From positions 93,474,469-93,538,468 of the forward strand of contig JAQMRL010000003.1 of the NCBI GenBank assembly GCA_035578175.1: a DNA stretch of 64,000 nucleotides. The letters run 5' to 3'. This stretch comes from Catonia carolina (lineage: Eukaryota; Arthropoda; Insecta; Hemiptera; Achilidae). Positions within the stretch are counted from its first letter, which is position 1. Every line of letters begins with the position of its first letter. The notes under the pieces were generated by a model. It was not told the DNA's origin and ran no database searches. It saw only the letters and a list, made by a program, of their open reading frames with translations. This document shows, one piece after another, positions 22,657-32,674 of this stretch. Position numbers and translations under genes: made by a program.

Positions 22657-23167
22657 GCAGGTGGAGAGTTAAATCATGTACATTCGATCTTCTAGTTCCA
22701 GGACTACAAAAAGTAGTTCTGTTTCTTATCATATGATCAGCCAATTAAATTACTGAATCATCTAAGAACAGAAGAGTTAGAGGTGAAAAAGGCACTAATC
22801 AGAGTTTTTTTTTAAATTTATTTATTTAACGTCGCATCAACTACAACGGTCATTAGCGACGACGTTGGGGTGTAACTGTTGTTCAATGGATGATGAAATG
22901 ATTTTTCGTAACGTATAAAAATATGCCGTGCCTGAGTGTGATTCGAACCCAGGACCGCATGATGAGAGGCGAGCACGTTACCAACTGCGCCAATGCGGCC
23001 GGCTAATCAAAGTTATCTACTGTCATGAACTAAGTTATCTGTAATGAATTTCATTATACAGCCAGACTCTGTGGTAAATGAAGTGAAGGTGTCATTCACA
23101 GGGTGGAAAGTAGATACTTTCCAGAGGGCCTGGCATGGTGATTGCATACTTTTCTACTCAGTGATGA
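22657..23167 (+). repeat. repeat A copy 5, 3'-truncated and split by a SINE
   Basis: Starts CAGGTGGAGAGTTAAATC, is interrupted at 22807-23003, and resumes at AGCCAGACTCTGTGGTAAAT. It stops near TTTCTACTCAGTGA. It lies head-to-head with copy 4, about 40 bp apart. Confidence 0.75.
22807..23003 (-). mobile_element. chimeric SINE: family C head with family F tail
   Basis: The minus strand reads the C head (GGCCGCATTGGCGCAGTTGG, B box GGTTCGAATC). It then has GTCGCTAATGACCG and GTTGATGCGACG, the F-type tail, instead of the CTGCATTAGCAG tail of other C copies. An 11-bp near-perfect duplication flanks it (TAATCAGAGTT at 22796-22806, TAATCAAAGTT at 23004-23014), so it inserted as one unit. Confidence 0.85.
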
Positions 23168-23169
23168 AG

Positions 23170-23330
23170 TTTTGAACAGTGATGCTAATGCAAAAGGTGG
23201 AAAATGATAAATTAGGATTAGTGTTGGAAAAACCCCATACCTGATTGGGAATCGAACCCGGGGTGTATGGCGTAGAATTCACTTTTAACACTACACTTTG
23301 ACCCATAGTGTATTAATACTGGCTGGGCCA
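23170..23330 (-). mobile_element. degenerate tRNA-like SINE
   Basis: The minus strand has the B box GGTTCGATTCC and a tail with TTTGCATTAGCATC. The head contains TTCTACGCCATACACC but no clean A box. It resembles family D but is too diverged to assign. Confidence 0.55.
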
Positions 23331-23888
23331 TCATTTTGGAAGTCTTCATATTTAAAATTAATTATTAGGCTACCAAAAATAATAAAAAATATATACTACA
23401 TGTAAAATTAATACAGATTTTGTTGTGTTAGCATAGGCAGAGGGTACGTTAATAGCGAGTTTAATTTTGTACATTTCGATTCATACAAAATATTTATACA
23501 TTTTTATTTGAGTTATATCCACATGATATCATACACTATTTGGTACGTTTGTTTTTATTAGTACCTGTAAATATCAATTTGAAAAATTGTTTATAAAGAA
23601 TATTAATGTTGATACGGTTATTGAAATGTATTTCTCTGATGATCCATTCTTCTATGTGAACCATGTATTTTTAACAGATTTATTTCAGGATTTGGGAATC
23701 GTTTTAGTAATGATCTATCTCGACAGGTTTTATGTTATTTATTCGTGTAGTTTGATGTATTTCCTTTTAATTTGATGTTAAATTGGATTTTGTGTCATAA
23801 AAACAGTTAACATGAAAGAAATGAACGTCACATTGTTTATTTATTATTAGCAGTTTGCGCGCGCTTACAACTATTTTTATAGAGCTGC
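23331..23888. other. non-coding DNA, nothing recognised
   Basis: AT-rich; no gene or repeat supported. Confidence 0.5.
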
Positions 23889-23900
23889 ATAAATAAACTG

Positions 23901-24210
23901 TTTTATCTCTAATGTGTGTACGTTGCAATCTGTTTAATTCATAACAATAAGCAACCCAATGAGATGAGGATGATGTGTTAATGAGGTGTAGTCTTGTAGT
24001 ATTGGACCCAGACCGAACATTTCTGAGAGAGTATGGTTAATTGAACCCCAACCTTCTTAGTACACCGGTAATCATTGTCATGTGTTCATATCTTTATAAA
24101 AGTAACTACTTTTACTAGGATTTGAACCAGAAACCTTAGTCTCCGAAAATCAGCTGTTAAACTACTGACTCGCGGCGACGACTTTACCTCTAGACCAACC
24201 CGGTGGGTCA
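23901..24210 (-). mobile_element. SINE family G, complete, 12-bp target duplication
   Basis: The minus strand begins GACCCACCGGGTTGGTCTAG (tRNA-like A box) and has the B box GGTTCAAATCC. The body contains GGGGTTCAATTAACCATACT and CAAGACTACACCTCATTAAC, and it ends ATTGCAACGTACACACATTA. The perfect direct repeat ATAAATAAACTG at 23889-23900 and 24211-24222 fixes both ends at 310 bp. Confidence 0.9.
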
Positions 24211-24374
24211 ATAAATAAACTGGTTAATTTTCGGCACTTAAATTGTTTAGGCATTACTTGCAAAATTCACAGTATTGCTTTTAGATACTAATCTTTTTGT
24301 ACCTCGTAAGCGATATGAACAAAATTGTTAATTATAGTTTATATAAATATAAACTTTTATACATAATAATATTG

Positions 24375-24576
24375 TTAACTTAAGTTTCAAGTTCGTACGA
24401 GGTTCCGTTCTTGAGATATTCTTTTCACGCGCGCGCGCGCACACTACACACAGACCAATCGCTAAAAGCATGTTTTTTTGGGGTTCAGGGGGTCTGAAAA
24501 CGTGTAGATCTGGTGAAAACTCAATTCCGAAAAATCGACGTGAAAACAATACTTTCATAAAGGACAAGAGAAAGTA
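24375..24576 (-). repeat. repeat B 5'-end fragment
   Basis: Contains the right-edge segment of family B: GTTCCGTTCTTGAGATATTC, a CGCG/CACA microsatellite, GACCAATCGCTAAAA and CAAGAGAAAGTA. Everything 3' of about 200 bp is missing. Confidence 0.75.
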
Positions 24577-25330
24577 ATAATATGTCAGTGAGTGCTATTT
24601 TAACTATGTTATCTAACTATTTTAAAAATCGTTCGACAATTTTCGTTACAGCAATGAAAAATGTAATTTAAAAATTTGAGCCAAATTGGAATAAATTCGA
24701 TATTTTATTTTTTCTTATATACAATCAATATGAGAAAGTTTTTTTATGCGTTTAAGATTTGTGGAATTGAGGTGTCGGGTCTTTAACGATTGGTATATTG
24801 TATTACTTTTACAAATTAGTGGCTAAATAACAAAAATAATAATAATAATTTAGTTTGGAACAATTTAGTAAATTTTAAAGTAGAAATTCGAGTAACTAAC
24901 GGCTGCAAGGCATAATTATTCCAGTTTAATGACATCTGTTAAGTACACTGTATTTTATTGTAAAACATTGTTATGAATAGAGGTACATACTTGAAATTTG
25001 TTGGAAATTAACTAATGGATTCATCTTTTAACGATTTGTTAACAAATTAAACCATTAACATTGGTTAGTAACCTTGAAAAAGAAACTTTCAAAAACGGGA
25101 TAAATTATTTTATAATTGTTAAAATAATATAATATTATTTTATCTTCCTTTATATTTTCTACAATAGACTTACCTATGATCACTTTTTGTCTTATTGTTT
25201 CTGTTCTTATCATGAAGTAAATAATTAATGGTCTTAGGATAATTCTGCTGTAGTCTGGTAGTAACATATTTACTCTAACACCATTAAGTTGTAATGTTTT
25301 CAGTATAATTTATTATTTATTATATTAAAA
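24577..25330. other. non-coding DNA, nothing recognised
   Basis: AT-rich; a short ORF at 25055-25267 has no recognisable motif. Confidence 0.5.
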
Positions 25331-26277
25331 ATCTGGTATGCAACACTCACAAACTTTCTCTTCCCAATGCAAATAATTAACAATATAATCTAACATTAGT
25401 AATAAAATATTAGAAATAAACAAAAAACTATCCTCAATAAAAATAACCTAATTTTAATCACGAGTGAAAGACGCAAAATGAAAATTAACCACAGTTTGGC
25501 GTAAAAATACTGAAAATCACTCTTTCACGCTAAACTAGGCTCTTTAGAGAAAAATATTTTAAATAAAATTTATAGATCTCTTAATTTTCTATAAATTTTA
25601 TTATATAAATTTTTGTCGTGAAATGCATACCAAGGCTGAAATTTAAAAAAAAATCGATTTTCACACGTTTTTGTGAGAAAAAACAGAAAATCGCTAATAA
25701 CCGTTAAACTAAGCGTTTTACAAAAAAATGTTTGAGATAAAAGTTTTAGTATTTTAAATTCTCTAAGCACAAAGTTTTAGTATTTTAAATTCTCTAAAAC
25801 TTTTATTATATACATTTTTGCGCTAAAATGCATATTAAAGTCGCAATTAAAAAAACACAATTTTTTTACAAAAACAGCCTCACCAAGAATTTCAGCAGAC
25901 ATGGCGCCTGCCCTATCTTGTAGAGCATAAAAGTTTTTGTTTTTGAGGCGATTTTTAAAAAAATCGTAGGAGCCGTTTATGAGAAAATCGCAGAAAAGTA
26001 AAAAAATGACACGAATAAACGACTACTTCTGGTTGACCGATTTTGGTGAAAATGTTCGTGTCGGGTCCGGTAGTGGTATCTAACTTAAGTTTCAAGTTCG
26101 TACGATGTTCCGTTCTTGAGATATTCTGTTCACACACACACAGACCAATCGCTAAAAATATGTTTTTTGGGTTTAGGGGGTCTGAAAACGTGTAGACGTG
26201 GTGAAAACTCGATTTCGAAAAATCGACATTAAAACAATACGTTCCTTCCTGTATATTCATATAGGCAAGAGAAAGTA
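25331..26277 (-). mobile_element. repeat B copy 6, full length
   Basis: Left edge ATCTGGTATGCAACACTCAC, right edge GGCAAGAGAAAGTA. A private duplication of 25 bp (AAGTTTTAGTATTTTAAATT plus TCTCTA-type end) with a 31-bp period sits at 25741-25796. The microsatellite is reduced to a few CA repeats. Confidence 0.85.
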
Positions 26278-27148
26278 AAAATTATAAATTCAGAATTTTA
26301 CAGTAATTAGAAACATTAAAAATACCAGGAATTTAATATTGTGTTACGTTTTCCACTGAGAATAAACTAAATAATGTCACAGTAAATGGTATCTATTGTT
26401 GTTAAAGTAAGACTTTTAAAAACATCGTTGGAACGATATAGGCTAAGCTTATGAAGTACGTTTTTCTTTAATTTGTGGATATATTCGTTTTTTGTTGAAG
26501 TTGAGCTCATCCCATTTTAGAAAAGCTCTATGGCTACACCTTTGATGCTAATAATTTGATGCTTTGATGCTGGAGTGTACTAAAAATCAACCGCTACTGA
26601 AAAGTAGCAGACAGGAAAAGCATCCAGTTCGTGAATGCAAAATGCATGAAATTGCTGTTGTAGATTTCCTTGAGGTTGTGATTGTTGAATGCCAAGTACG
26701 TGAAGAAAATAACGATGAATGTTAGAAATAACGAGAATGGATAGGTCAAGGGAAATTTTATGTATAGAATTATCTTAAAATGGCTGAATTATAGAAGTTC
26801 TACTAATCAGCTTTGATTAGATAAACGAACTCGTATTTTGATTTCACGGTAAACGACCTAACAATTTATAATGCAAATAAATGCATGTAGATAATTGTAG
26901 GTACACAATTAATAGCAGAGTATTACAATGAAAAATGAGTGGACTGAAATGATTAATGGACTTGTAATTTTAAGGCCGGAAGTGCAATTTTCGTTAACAG
27001 TTCTTCATATTCAATTCGGTTTTATTAAAAAATATAGTAAAGCCTAATAATATAGTAACTGGAGTGTAAAATTTGAAAAATATTATATTAGAAGTCGTCT
27101 AGTGTTTTAAATATAATAGATTTAATAAAAATTGATTATCATCTATCT
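26278..27148. other. non-coding DNA, nothing recognised
   Basis: Slightly less AT-rich around 26560-26760, but no convincing ORF or repeat. Confidence 0.5.
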
Positions 27149-27262
27149 TAACAAGCAGGTGGCTTAATTTTTGAGATTGATCTGCTGGTTTAAATAAGTA
27201 AAAAATAGTTCTGTTTCATCTTTCCCATTAAGTTAAATAAGCTACAGAAGCACTTAAGTATC
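27149..27262 (+). repeat. degenerate repeat A 5' fragment
   Basis: AAGCAGGTGGCTTAATTTTTG, GATCTGCTGG and AATAGTTCTGTTTC match the first 100 bp of family A with many changes. Confidence 0.45.
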
Positions 27263-27549
27263 ATTCGCTGGTATGAGCACGAGATGGAAAACTTATCTTT
27301 ATTTTCAAGAAGTTTAAACGATCAAAAAATGTAAAAACTATATTTTCTTACTGTCCAATCAGTAATCAGCTATGGAATACTGAAATAGGGCGGTACTTTA
27401 TAATCTTATTTTACTACCTCTGGTGAAAACACAAAAGCTCATTTTGCAAATGCTAGTTTAATTAACAAAAACCACCCTGCTTTATCCTTCTGAATTGTTT
27501 AAGAATTTTTAAGTACTATTCGTTCGTTAACTTTATACCCGGGAATTAA

Positions 27550-27740
27550 TTATAAAAGCGTACAAACGCAGGCTTCCCGAAATGAAGCCACAACTATAGT
27601 ATAAAAAACAAACATTTAATTCCTTTTTATATAGCGACAAAAACGCTATTTTAAAAAGTTTTGTTATTTGGACTCCAAACTATACAAATGCTTCTCCGAA
27701 ATTATAAAAATATTCGGAACATTATAAAGTTTAACAAAAT
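27550..27740 (+). repeat. low-copy repeat I, copy 1
   Basis: Imperfectly similar to 42840-43030: shared CTTCCCGAAA, a run of CTCCAAACTATACAA type and AACATTATAAAGTTT. Its nature is unknown. Confidence 0.4.
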
Positions 27741-27960
27741 TACATTAATGGGTCTCCTTAGAATGGGTCGAAAGTACAAGAAGGAAATTATTACATCTTC
27801 ATATCTGAACTCCTCATATTCTGACATTTTGATTCTGACCGACCTGTTGCTTGAAAAAGAGGACTAAATTTATCTGTTCTATGTTATTCACATGTAAAAA
27901 TATTTGGGGTTATAATTATACTATTTTTATTATTATTATTATTTAAAATGAAGTGGTAGC

Positions 27961-28140
27961 GGCCGCCTCCGTAGCGTAGTGGTTAGCCTACCACGCGGAG
28001 GTCCCGGGTTCGATTCCCGGCCAGGGTCTGGAAATTTTCACGTGTAAAATCTCATAGTTAATGTTACATTTTCCACCGTAGTCGCTAATGACCAAGCAGT
28101 TGATGCGACTTTAAATAAATTAAAATAAATTAAATTAATT
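27961..28140 (+). mobile_element. tRNA-derived SINE, family F, complete
   Basis: Head GGCCGCCTCCGTAGCGTAGTGG (A box) and GGTCCCGGGTTCGATTCCCGG (B box), then AGGGTCTGGAAATTTT. The tail is GTCGCTAATGACCAAGCAG, TTGATGCGACTTTAAATAAA. The 9-bp duplication AGTGGTAGC at 27952-27960 and 28141-28149 defines the insertion. Confidence 0.9.
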
Positions 28141-28490
28141 AGTGGTAGCCTTGTGGTACAGATCAGAGTTTTCTGTGAAAATAATGAGGAATATTGTATT
28201 ATTCACCTAGTACTGGGGTAATGTATTCACCCAGTAATGTTTGCAAACACTATTTTAACATTATCTGTCAGAGGGTGTGAGAGCAATGTCTAGTCTTCAA
28301 TACACTAAATATCAATCTCTTAGAAAGGAAACAATCTCGTGTGAAACACTCCCACGACTTTGTTTTGCGAATATAAAATGAAAATCAACTTCTAACTTAA
28401 AAATACGAAAAATCACTAATTGACATTAAACTAGGTTTGTAAAAAAATTAAAATTGTTGAGATTTTAAAATTTCTTATAACTTTGATTGT

Positions 28491-28883
28491 GCCCATAACA
28501 GACAGGTAGAGTGTCAAATTATTTACACTCAATCTGTTCGTTGCAGGGCTAAAATAAATAGTTCTGTTTCTTATCACATGGTCAGTCAATTAAATGACTG
28601 AATCATTAAAGAACAGAAGAGGTAGAGGTGTAAAAGACACTAATCAGAGTTATCTTCTCTGAAAGTAATGAATTTCATTGTACAGCCAGACCCTGTGGTG
28701 AATGAAGTGAAGTTGTCATTTACAGAGTGGAAAATATGTGCTTTTCAGAGGGCCCGGCATGCTGATAAGCGTACTTTTCCACTCAGTGAGGAAGGCAATG
28801 GTAAACCACCTCACTCCTCGTTTTACTTAGTAAAACCTCTAGAGGTTCAAACCAGCCTTTCGGCTGTTGACCTAAACAACAAC
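28491..28883 (+). repeat. repeat A copy 6, intact, inserted in repeat B
   Basis: Complete from GCCCATAACAGACAGG to CTAAACAACAAC. Flanks AACTTTGATTGT (28479-28490) and AACTTTGATTAT (28884-28895) form a 12-bp duplication with one change. The internal frame from 28668 is open (QPDPVVNEVKLSF, CAFQRARHADKRTFPLSEEG, SAVDLNNN). Confidence 0.9.
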
Positions 28884-29014
28884 AACTTTGATTATATGCA
28901 CTTTCGTCGTAAAATTCATACTGAGCCCGCAATCTAAAAAAATCATATTTTGATTAGTAAAATACACAAAATCACTATTTGACGCTAAACTAATAAGCGT
29001 TGTAGAAAAAAATT

Positions 29015-29720
29015 GTTGTAAACTGCGTATTATTTGCCGATGACCTGATAGTGCTACAGGAGAATGGGGATGACCTGTAGAGAGCACTCTTCGTGTTGAA
29101 CAAATACTGCAAAAGTATAAGTTGACAGTTTCGACGAAGAAGACAAAGGTAATGGCATTCAGGGGGAAAGAGCCAATTAGAAGTAAAATTGTTATAGATA
29201 ATAATATTTTGGAATAGATATCCTACTTTCAGTATCTACGTTGCAACATTACATACCAACGGGATAAAGATGCTTACAATAAGATGCACCGCACCTTAAA
29301 AAATTGCAAAAACACGATAAAAAAACAATGAAAAACCATAAAAAAACAAAAAACAATAGCCGTGCCGACCCTACTCTATGGCAGTGAAACTTGGGTGCTA
29401 TCAAAGCGAGAGGAGAGTAGATTGCAAGCATCTGAAATGAAATTTCTTTGACATACTTATGGGTGTAGTAGAGAAGATCGTTACAGGAATACCGAGATAA
29501 GGAAAAAACTCAACATCTTCTCTATAACCGACAAAGTATCTCCGAACAGAATGCATTGGTTAGAGCATGTGAAAACAAGGAGGGAGGATAGGATACCTAA
29601 GCGGACACTGGGCTATAAGCGGTTGGGCAGAACATAACGAGGATGCCCGAAAAAGAGATGGGCAGATTTAAGAGGTTCGGAACAGACAGAGATGCCTAAT
29701 CCTTGAAAGGCAGAAGAAGA
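29015..29720 (+). pseudogene. LINE fragment with reverse transcriptase FADD motif
   Basis: Translation contains CVLFADDLIVLQENGDDL, where FADD is the RT catalytic motif (domain C). Next come KTKVMAFRGKEP-like sequence, PTLLYGSETWVLSKREESRL, IRKKLNIFSITDK, RMHWLEHVKTRREDRIPKR and CPKKRW, the usual order in LINE ORF2 proteins. Several frameshifts and stops break it. The 3' end is GAAGAAGA-rich, and AGAAAAAAATT at 29004-29014 and 29721-29731 may be the target duplication. It interrupts repeat B copy 7. Confidence 0.8.
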
Positions 29721-30240
29721 AGAAAAAAATTAAAATAAAAGCTGCAGGTTTTACAACTTCAGTTATTTTACACTTTTGCCAAAAATAGATATTAAGACCA
29801 TATTCTTAACAGAACAATGTTAGGCCTATACCACGAACAGACCGCTCCCAAGAATTTAAGTAGACATGGGACTTAGGTATCCAATTTTGTAGAGCTAAAG
29901 AATGTAGTAAATGAGGTGATTAAAAAAAAGAGCCGTTTTTGATAAAATCACAAAAAATCGAAACAGTAAAACTACTTCCGGTTGACCGATTTTGATGAAA
30001 AGGTTCGTGTCGAGTTCATTAGTGATACCTAATTTAAGTTCCGAGTTTTAACTTAGTAAGATATTTCGTTTTTGAGATATTTTCTTCACATACACCCAAA
30101 CCAACCTCTTAAAACATGTTTGTTTGATTTTAGGGATCTTGAAAACGTGTAGTACTGCCTCTCAAAACTCGATTTCGAAAAATCGACATGAAAACAATAC
30201 TTTCCTTTTCTATAATATTCTTATAGGACAAGAGAAAGCA

Positions 30241-30703
30241 ATAAGAGTATTAATAGTATTAATATTGCGCACTTGACCAATTAAGTTGTTCGTACAGCCA
30301 TAGTCTAAAATATTTTGTTAAATGAAGCGAGGCTTTAACAATTAGTTTATTTATTGTTTTTATGATGTATAAGTGAAAAAGAAGAAGACGTATCGGGCGG
30401 CGAACTGTGGTTCAAGTTGCTGCAAAGAAAGCCAACCGGAAACAACTGGTTTTAAACAAGGCCAAACAATAGTCTTATTACGATGGCTTACGATTTGTAC
30501 TAGACTATAAAGAGGTAAAGACGTATGAAAAGATGACGAGAGTACATTGTAGATAGTTGCCATAATTGAAACTAATTTTCATGTGTTGGGTGCTCTCCTA
30601 ACTTCCATACGCATGTAATTTTGTTTTACTTGAGATGTATGGTGCCAAGTTCCGATTGAAACTGCGTCAGTTCTTCATATTATCGTATGTCAGTGTTATT
30701 TTC
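30241..30703. other. non-coding DNA, nothing recognised
   Basis: No gene or repeat supported. Confidence 0.5.
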
Positions 30704-30888
30704 TTATTTCAGGATTTCTTTCACTGAATTTCGTATGACACGGGTGTATTTGTTTGGATTATTAAGGTAACCTTTCATGTCCCTCATGTGGCTAAATTTC
30801 GATTTGGTAAAATAAACATAACATAAAACGTTTTGGTCGTTCCGATATAAATATTCGATATATTTTACTTTTTCTTGAAGCGCCGATC

Positions 30889-31164
30889 CTACAGGTGGTG
30901 CTGCAACCCGCACCTTAATCTCCACCTCGGTTTGTTCCACGGGTCCTCCTCCTCCAGTTCTCTCTGCTGCATAACCTCTCTCACCCCTTCTTCCCAAGTT
31001 CCGCAGGCTCTACCTCTCTTCCTCCGAACTGCTGGCTGGTAGTTAAAGATCCTTTTCGGCCACCTTTCCTCTTCCATTTGACGTACATGATCATACCAAA
31101 CCAATAATTGTCTTCTATTTATCATTTCCACAATTTTATCGTCGTCCTCGACTTTAATATACAT
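30889..31164 (-). pseudogene. LINE C-terminal tail fragment
   Basis: A 91-codon frame reads MINRRQLLVWYDHVRQMEEE, RWPKRIFNYQP, RRKRGRACGTWEEGVREVMQ and EEEDPWNKPRWRLRC. This follows the LINE pattern R..L.WYGHV.RM...RWPK.I....P.GRRKRGRP...W. The frame is intact but the RT core is absent. Further 3' sequence to about 30704 may be its UTR. Confidence 0.75.
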
Positions 31165-31176
31165 TAGTACTAATGT

Positions 31177-31355
31177 GACGTCCTCCGTGGCGTAGTGACT
31201 AGTGCGTTACCCTATACGAAGCAAAAGGTCCCGGGTTCGATTCCCGGCTAGGGTCTGGAAATTTTAACACGTTTAAACCCACCGTTACAGTATCGGTAAA
31301 TCCGACAGTAATTGCTAATGACCTAGTCATCGATGCGACTTTAAATAACCTAAAA
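31177..31355 (+). mobile_element. tRNA-derived SINE, family F, copy 2
   Basis: CGTCCTCCGTGGCGTAGTG, B box GGTTCGATTCC, AGGGTCTGGAAATTTT, then AATTGCTAATGACC, ATCGATGCGACTTTAAATA. It is collinear with 27961-28140; no clear target duplication. Confidence 0.85.
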
Positions 31356-31739
31356 AAAAGAAAATATTACTGTAACTACAGAAGGGTGAGTTAAGAAAGT
31401 GAAAGAGAAAATAAAAAACCTGAAAGGAAATGGGTGGAAATTTTGGTGTTATCGAGGAGTCTCGAATTCCATTATTAAAAATACTACAGAAATATTTATA
31501 TTGAAACTCAATTTTAAAATACGAGTGAATAATGTCCTGTCCCAAACTCTAAAATGTGTTTTGCGTTGCGGTCAGTAGTCCGTTATAAACACATTCAAAA
31601 CTGTTGGGGAACCTATATTAAACCCAAAATTTTTTTGTTTGATATGGCTTTTTTAGAGATTTTTAAACCTATCGAGGAAAATAATTTGGTCATATAAATG
31701 TAATCCGTTAAAGTAAGTTACATTTAAAATATTTTTTTT
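31356..31739. other. non-coding DNA, nothing recognised
   Basis: No gene or repeat supported. Confidence 0.5.
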
Positions 31740-31852
31740 TTGTTTTAAGTCTGACTATATTGCAATTGCTGCTAATGCAGACGGTGAGAGGGATGATACA
31801 TGAAGATGAGTGATGAAAAAAGCCAGACAAGACCGGGAATTGAACCCGGGAG
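31740..31852 (-). mobile_element. SINE family D, head-truncated
   Basis: The minus strand gives CCCGGGTTCAATTCCCGGTC, TTTTTTCATCACTCATCTTC and CACCGTCTGCATTAGCAG with an A-rich end. The A box is missing. Confidence 0.75.
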
Positions 31853-32408
31853 TTTAAAATAAAGTGGACGGATATATGTAAATTATTTTAGTACTTTTCG
31901 TTCGAAGAGTTTTTTGAGTTGCTATACACTTAGAAGTCTGCGGATGCTAATTTAATGTCAGCCCTGTTAAAGCTCTGACGAAATTTCTAACACTACTATG
32001 TATTATACATATATATCTATATATGTTACAGTATTTATTATCGACTTCTGAACGCAGTTGCTGTAGGTATTACGTTAACTGTGACCTATTATCATCCAGT
32101 CTACCTACTCCTCCTAGACGTCGTTTGGGTTGGAGTGGTCACGGAAGTCTTTTTACCTCTTAGCGTTAAACGATATTCTTGTTCTTCTTGTATCTTAAAT
32201 TATTATTTACTTAACATGCAGTCGTATTGTGATGTCATTTGTGTTACCATTGAACATTAAGTAAAGTGGTTTTATTCATTATTTATTTATATCATCAATA
32301 AATTTGTCCCCTACGTTTCAATTAGTTAATTAAATTTACTTATTCTTCGTAGTTTACTTTCTCGTATATTATTTTATTACTATGTTATCAGTTCGGGCCG
32401 CTGGATCG
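31853..32408. other. non-coding DNA left of the piggyBac element
   Basis: No gene or repeat recognised; the piggyBac insertion begins at the TTAA at 32409. Confidence 0.5.
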
Positions 32409-32429
32409 TTAACACTTACAAGAACACAT
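32409..32429 (+). repeat. piggyBac left terminus (TTAA plus inverted repeat)
   Basis: TTAA then CACTTACAAGAACACAT; 16 of 17 bases pair with the right end. Confidence 0.93.
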
Positions 32430-32447
32430 GTCTGTTATAACGTAAAA

Positions 32448-32471
32448 GTACACACCCGGTCATTTTGACCG
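32448..32471 (+). repeat. left subterminal motif of the piggyBac element
   Basis: GTACACACCCGGT runs into CGGTCATTTTGACCG. The composite recurs at 34787-34810 in the same orientation. It is a candidate transposase-binding site by position, not by any direct evidence. Confidence 0.7.
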
Positions 32472-32567
32472 TGTTTTTAATTGTAAGTGTTTTTTAACTT
32501 TGTATGTTATAAAAGTAAGTTAAGGCGTTAGAAAAATACAACACATCAAGTAAATGATCATAAAAAC

Positions 32568-32573
32568 TTTATT
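32568..32573 (-). terminator. poly(A) signal of the transposase gene
   Basis: AATAAA on the minus strand, about 100 bp past the stop codon and inside the element. Confidence 0.6.
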
Positions 32574-32674
32574 ACACATACTTTAAACACCTTTGAACAT
32601 ATGAAAACACGCTATGGAGAACAAAAATAATTGTTTACTAAAGTGTGAAATTTTTTACTTTGATAAAGTCTTTC

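Larger units (their letters stand above)
28334..30238 (-). mobile_element. repeat B copy 7, expanded by nested insertions
   Basis: Family B edges (GTGTGAAACACTCCCACGAC on the left, CAAGAGAAAG on the right) lie 1.9 kb apart instead of about 0.93 kb. Repeat A (28491-28883) and a LINE 3' fragment (29015-29720) account for the excess. Divergence from other B copies is high, consistent with an old host copy. Confidence 0.85.

Noticed and set aside
27961..28040. Possible genuine tRNA gene
   Set aside because: A and B boxes are good, but the sequence continues into a SINE body and tail with a target duplication, and no complete acceptor stem pairs.
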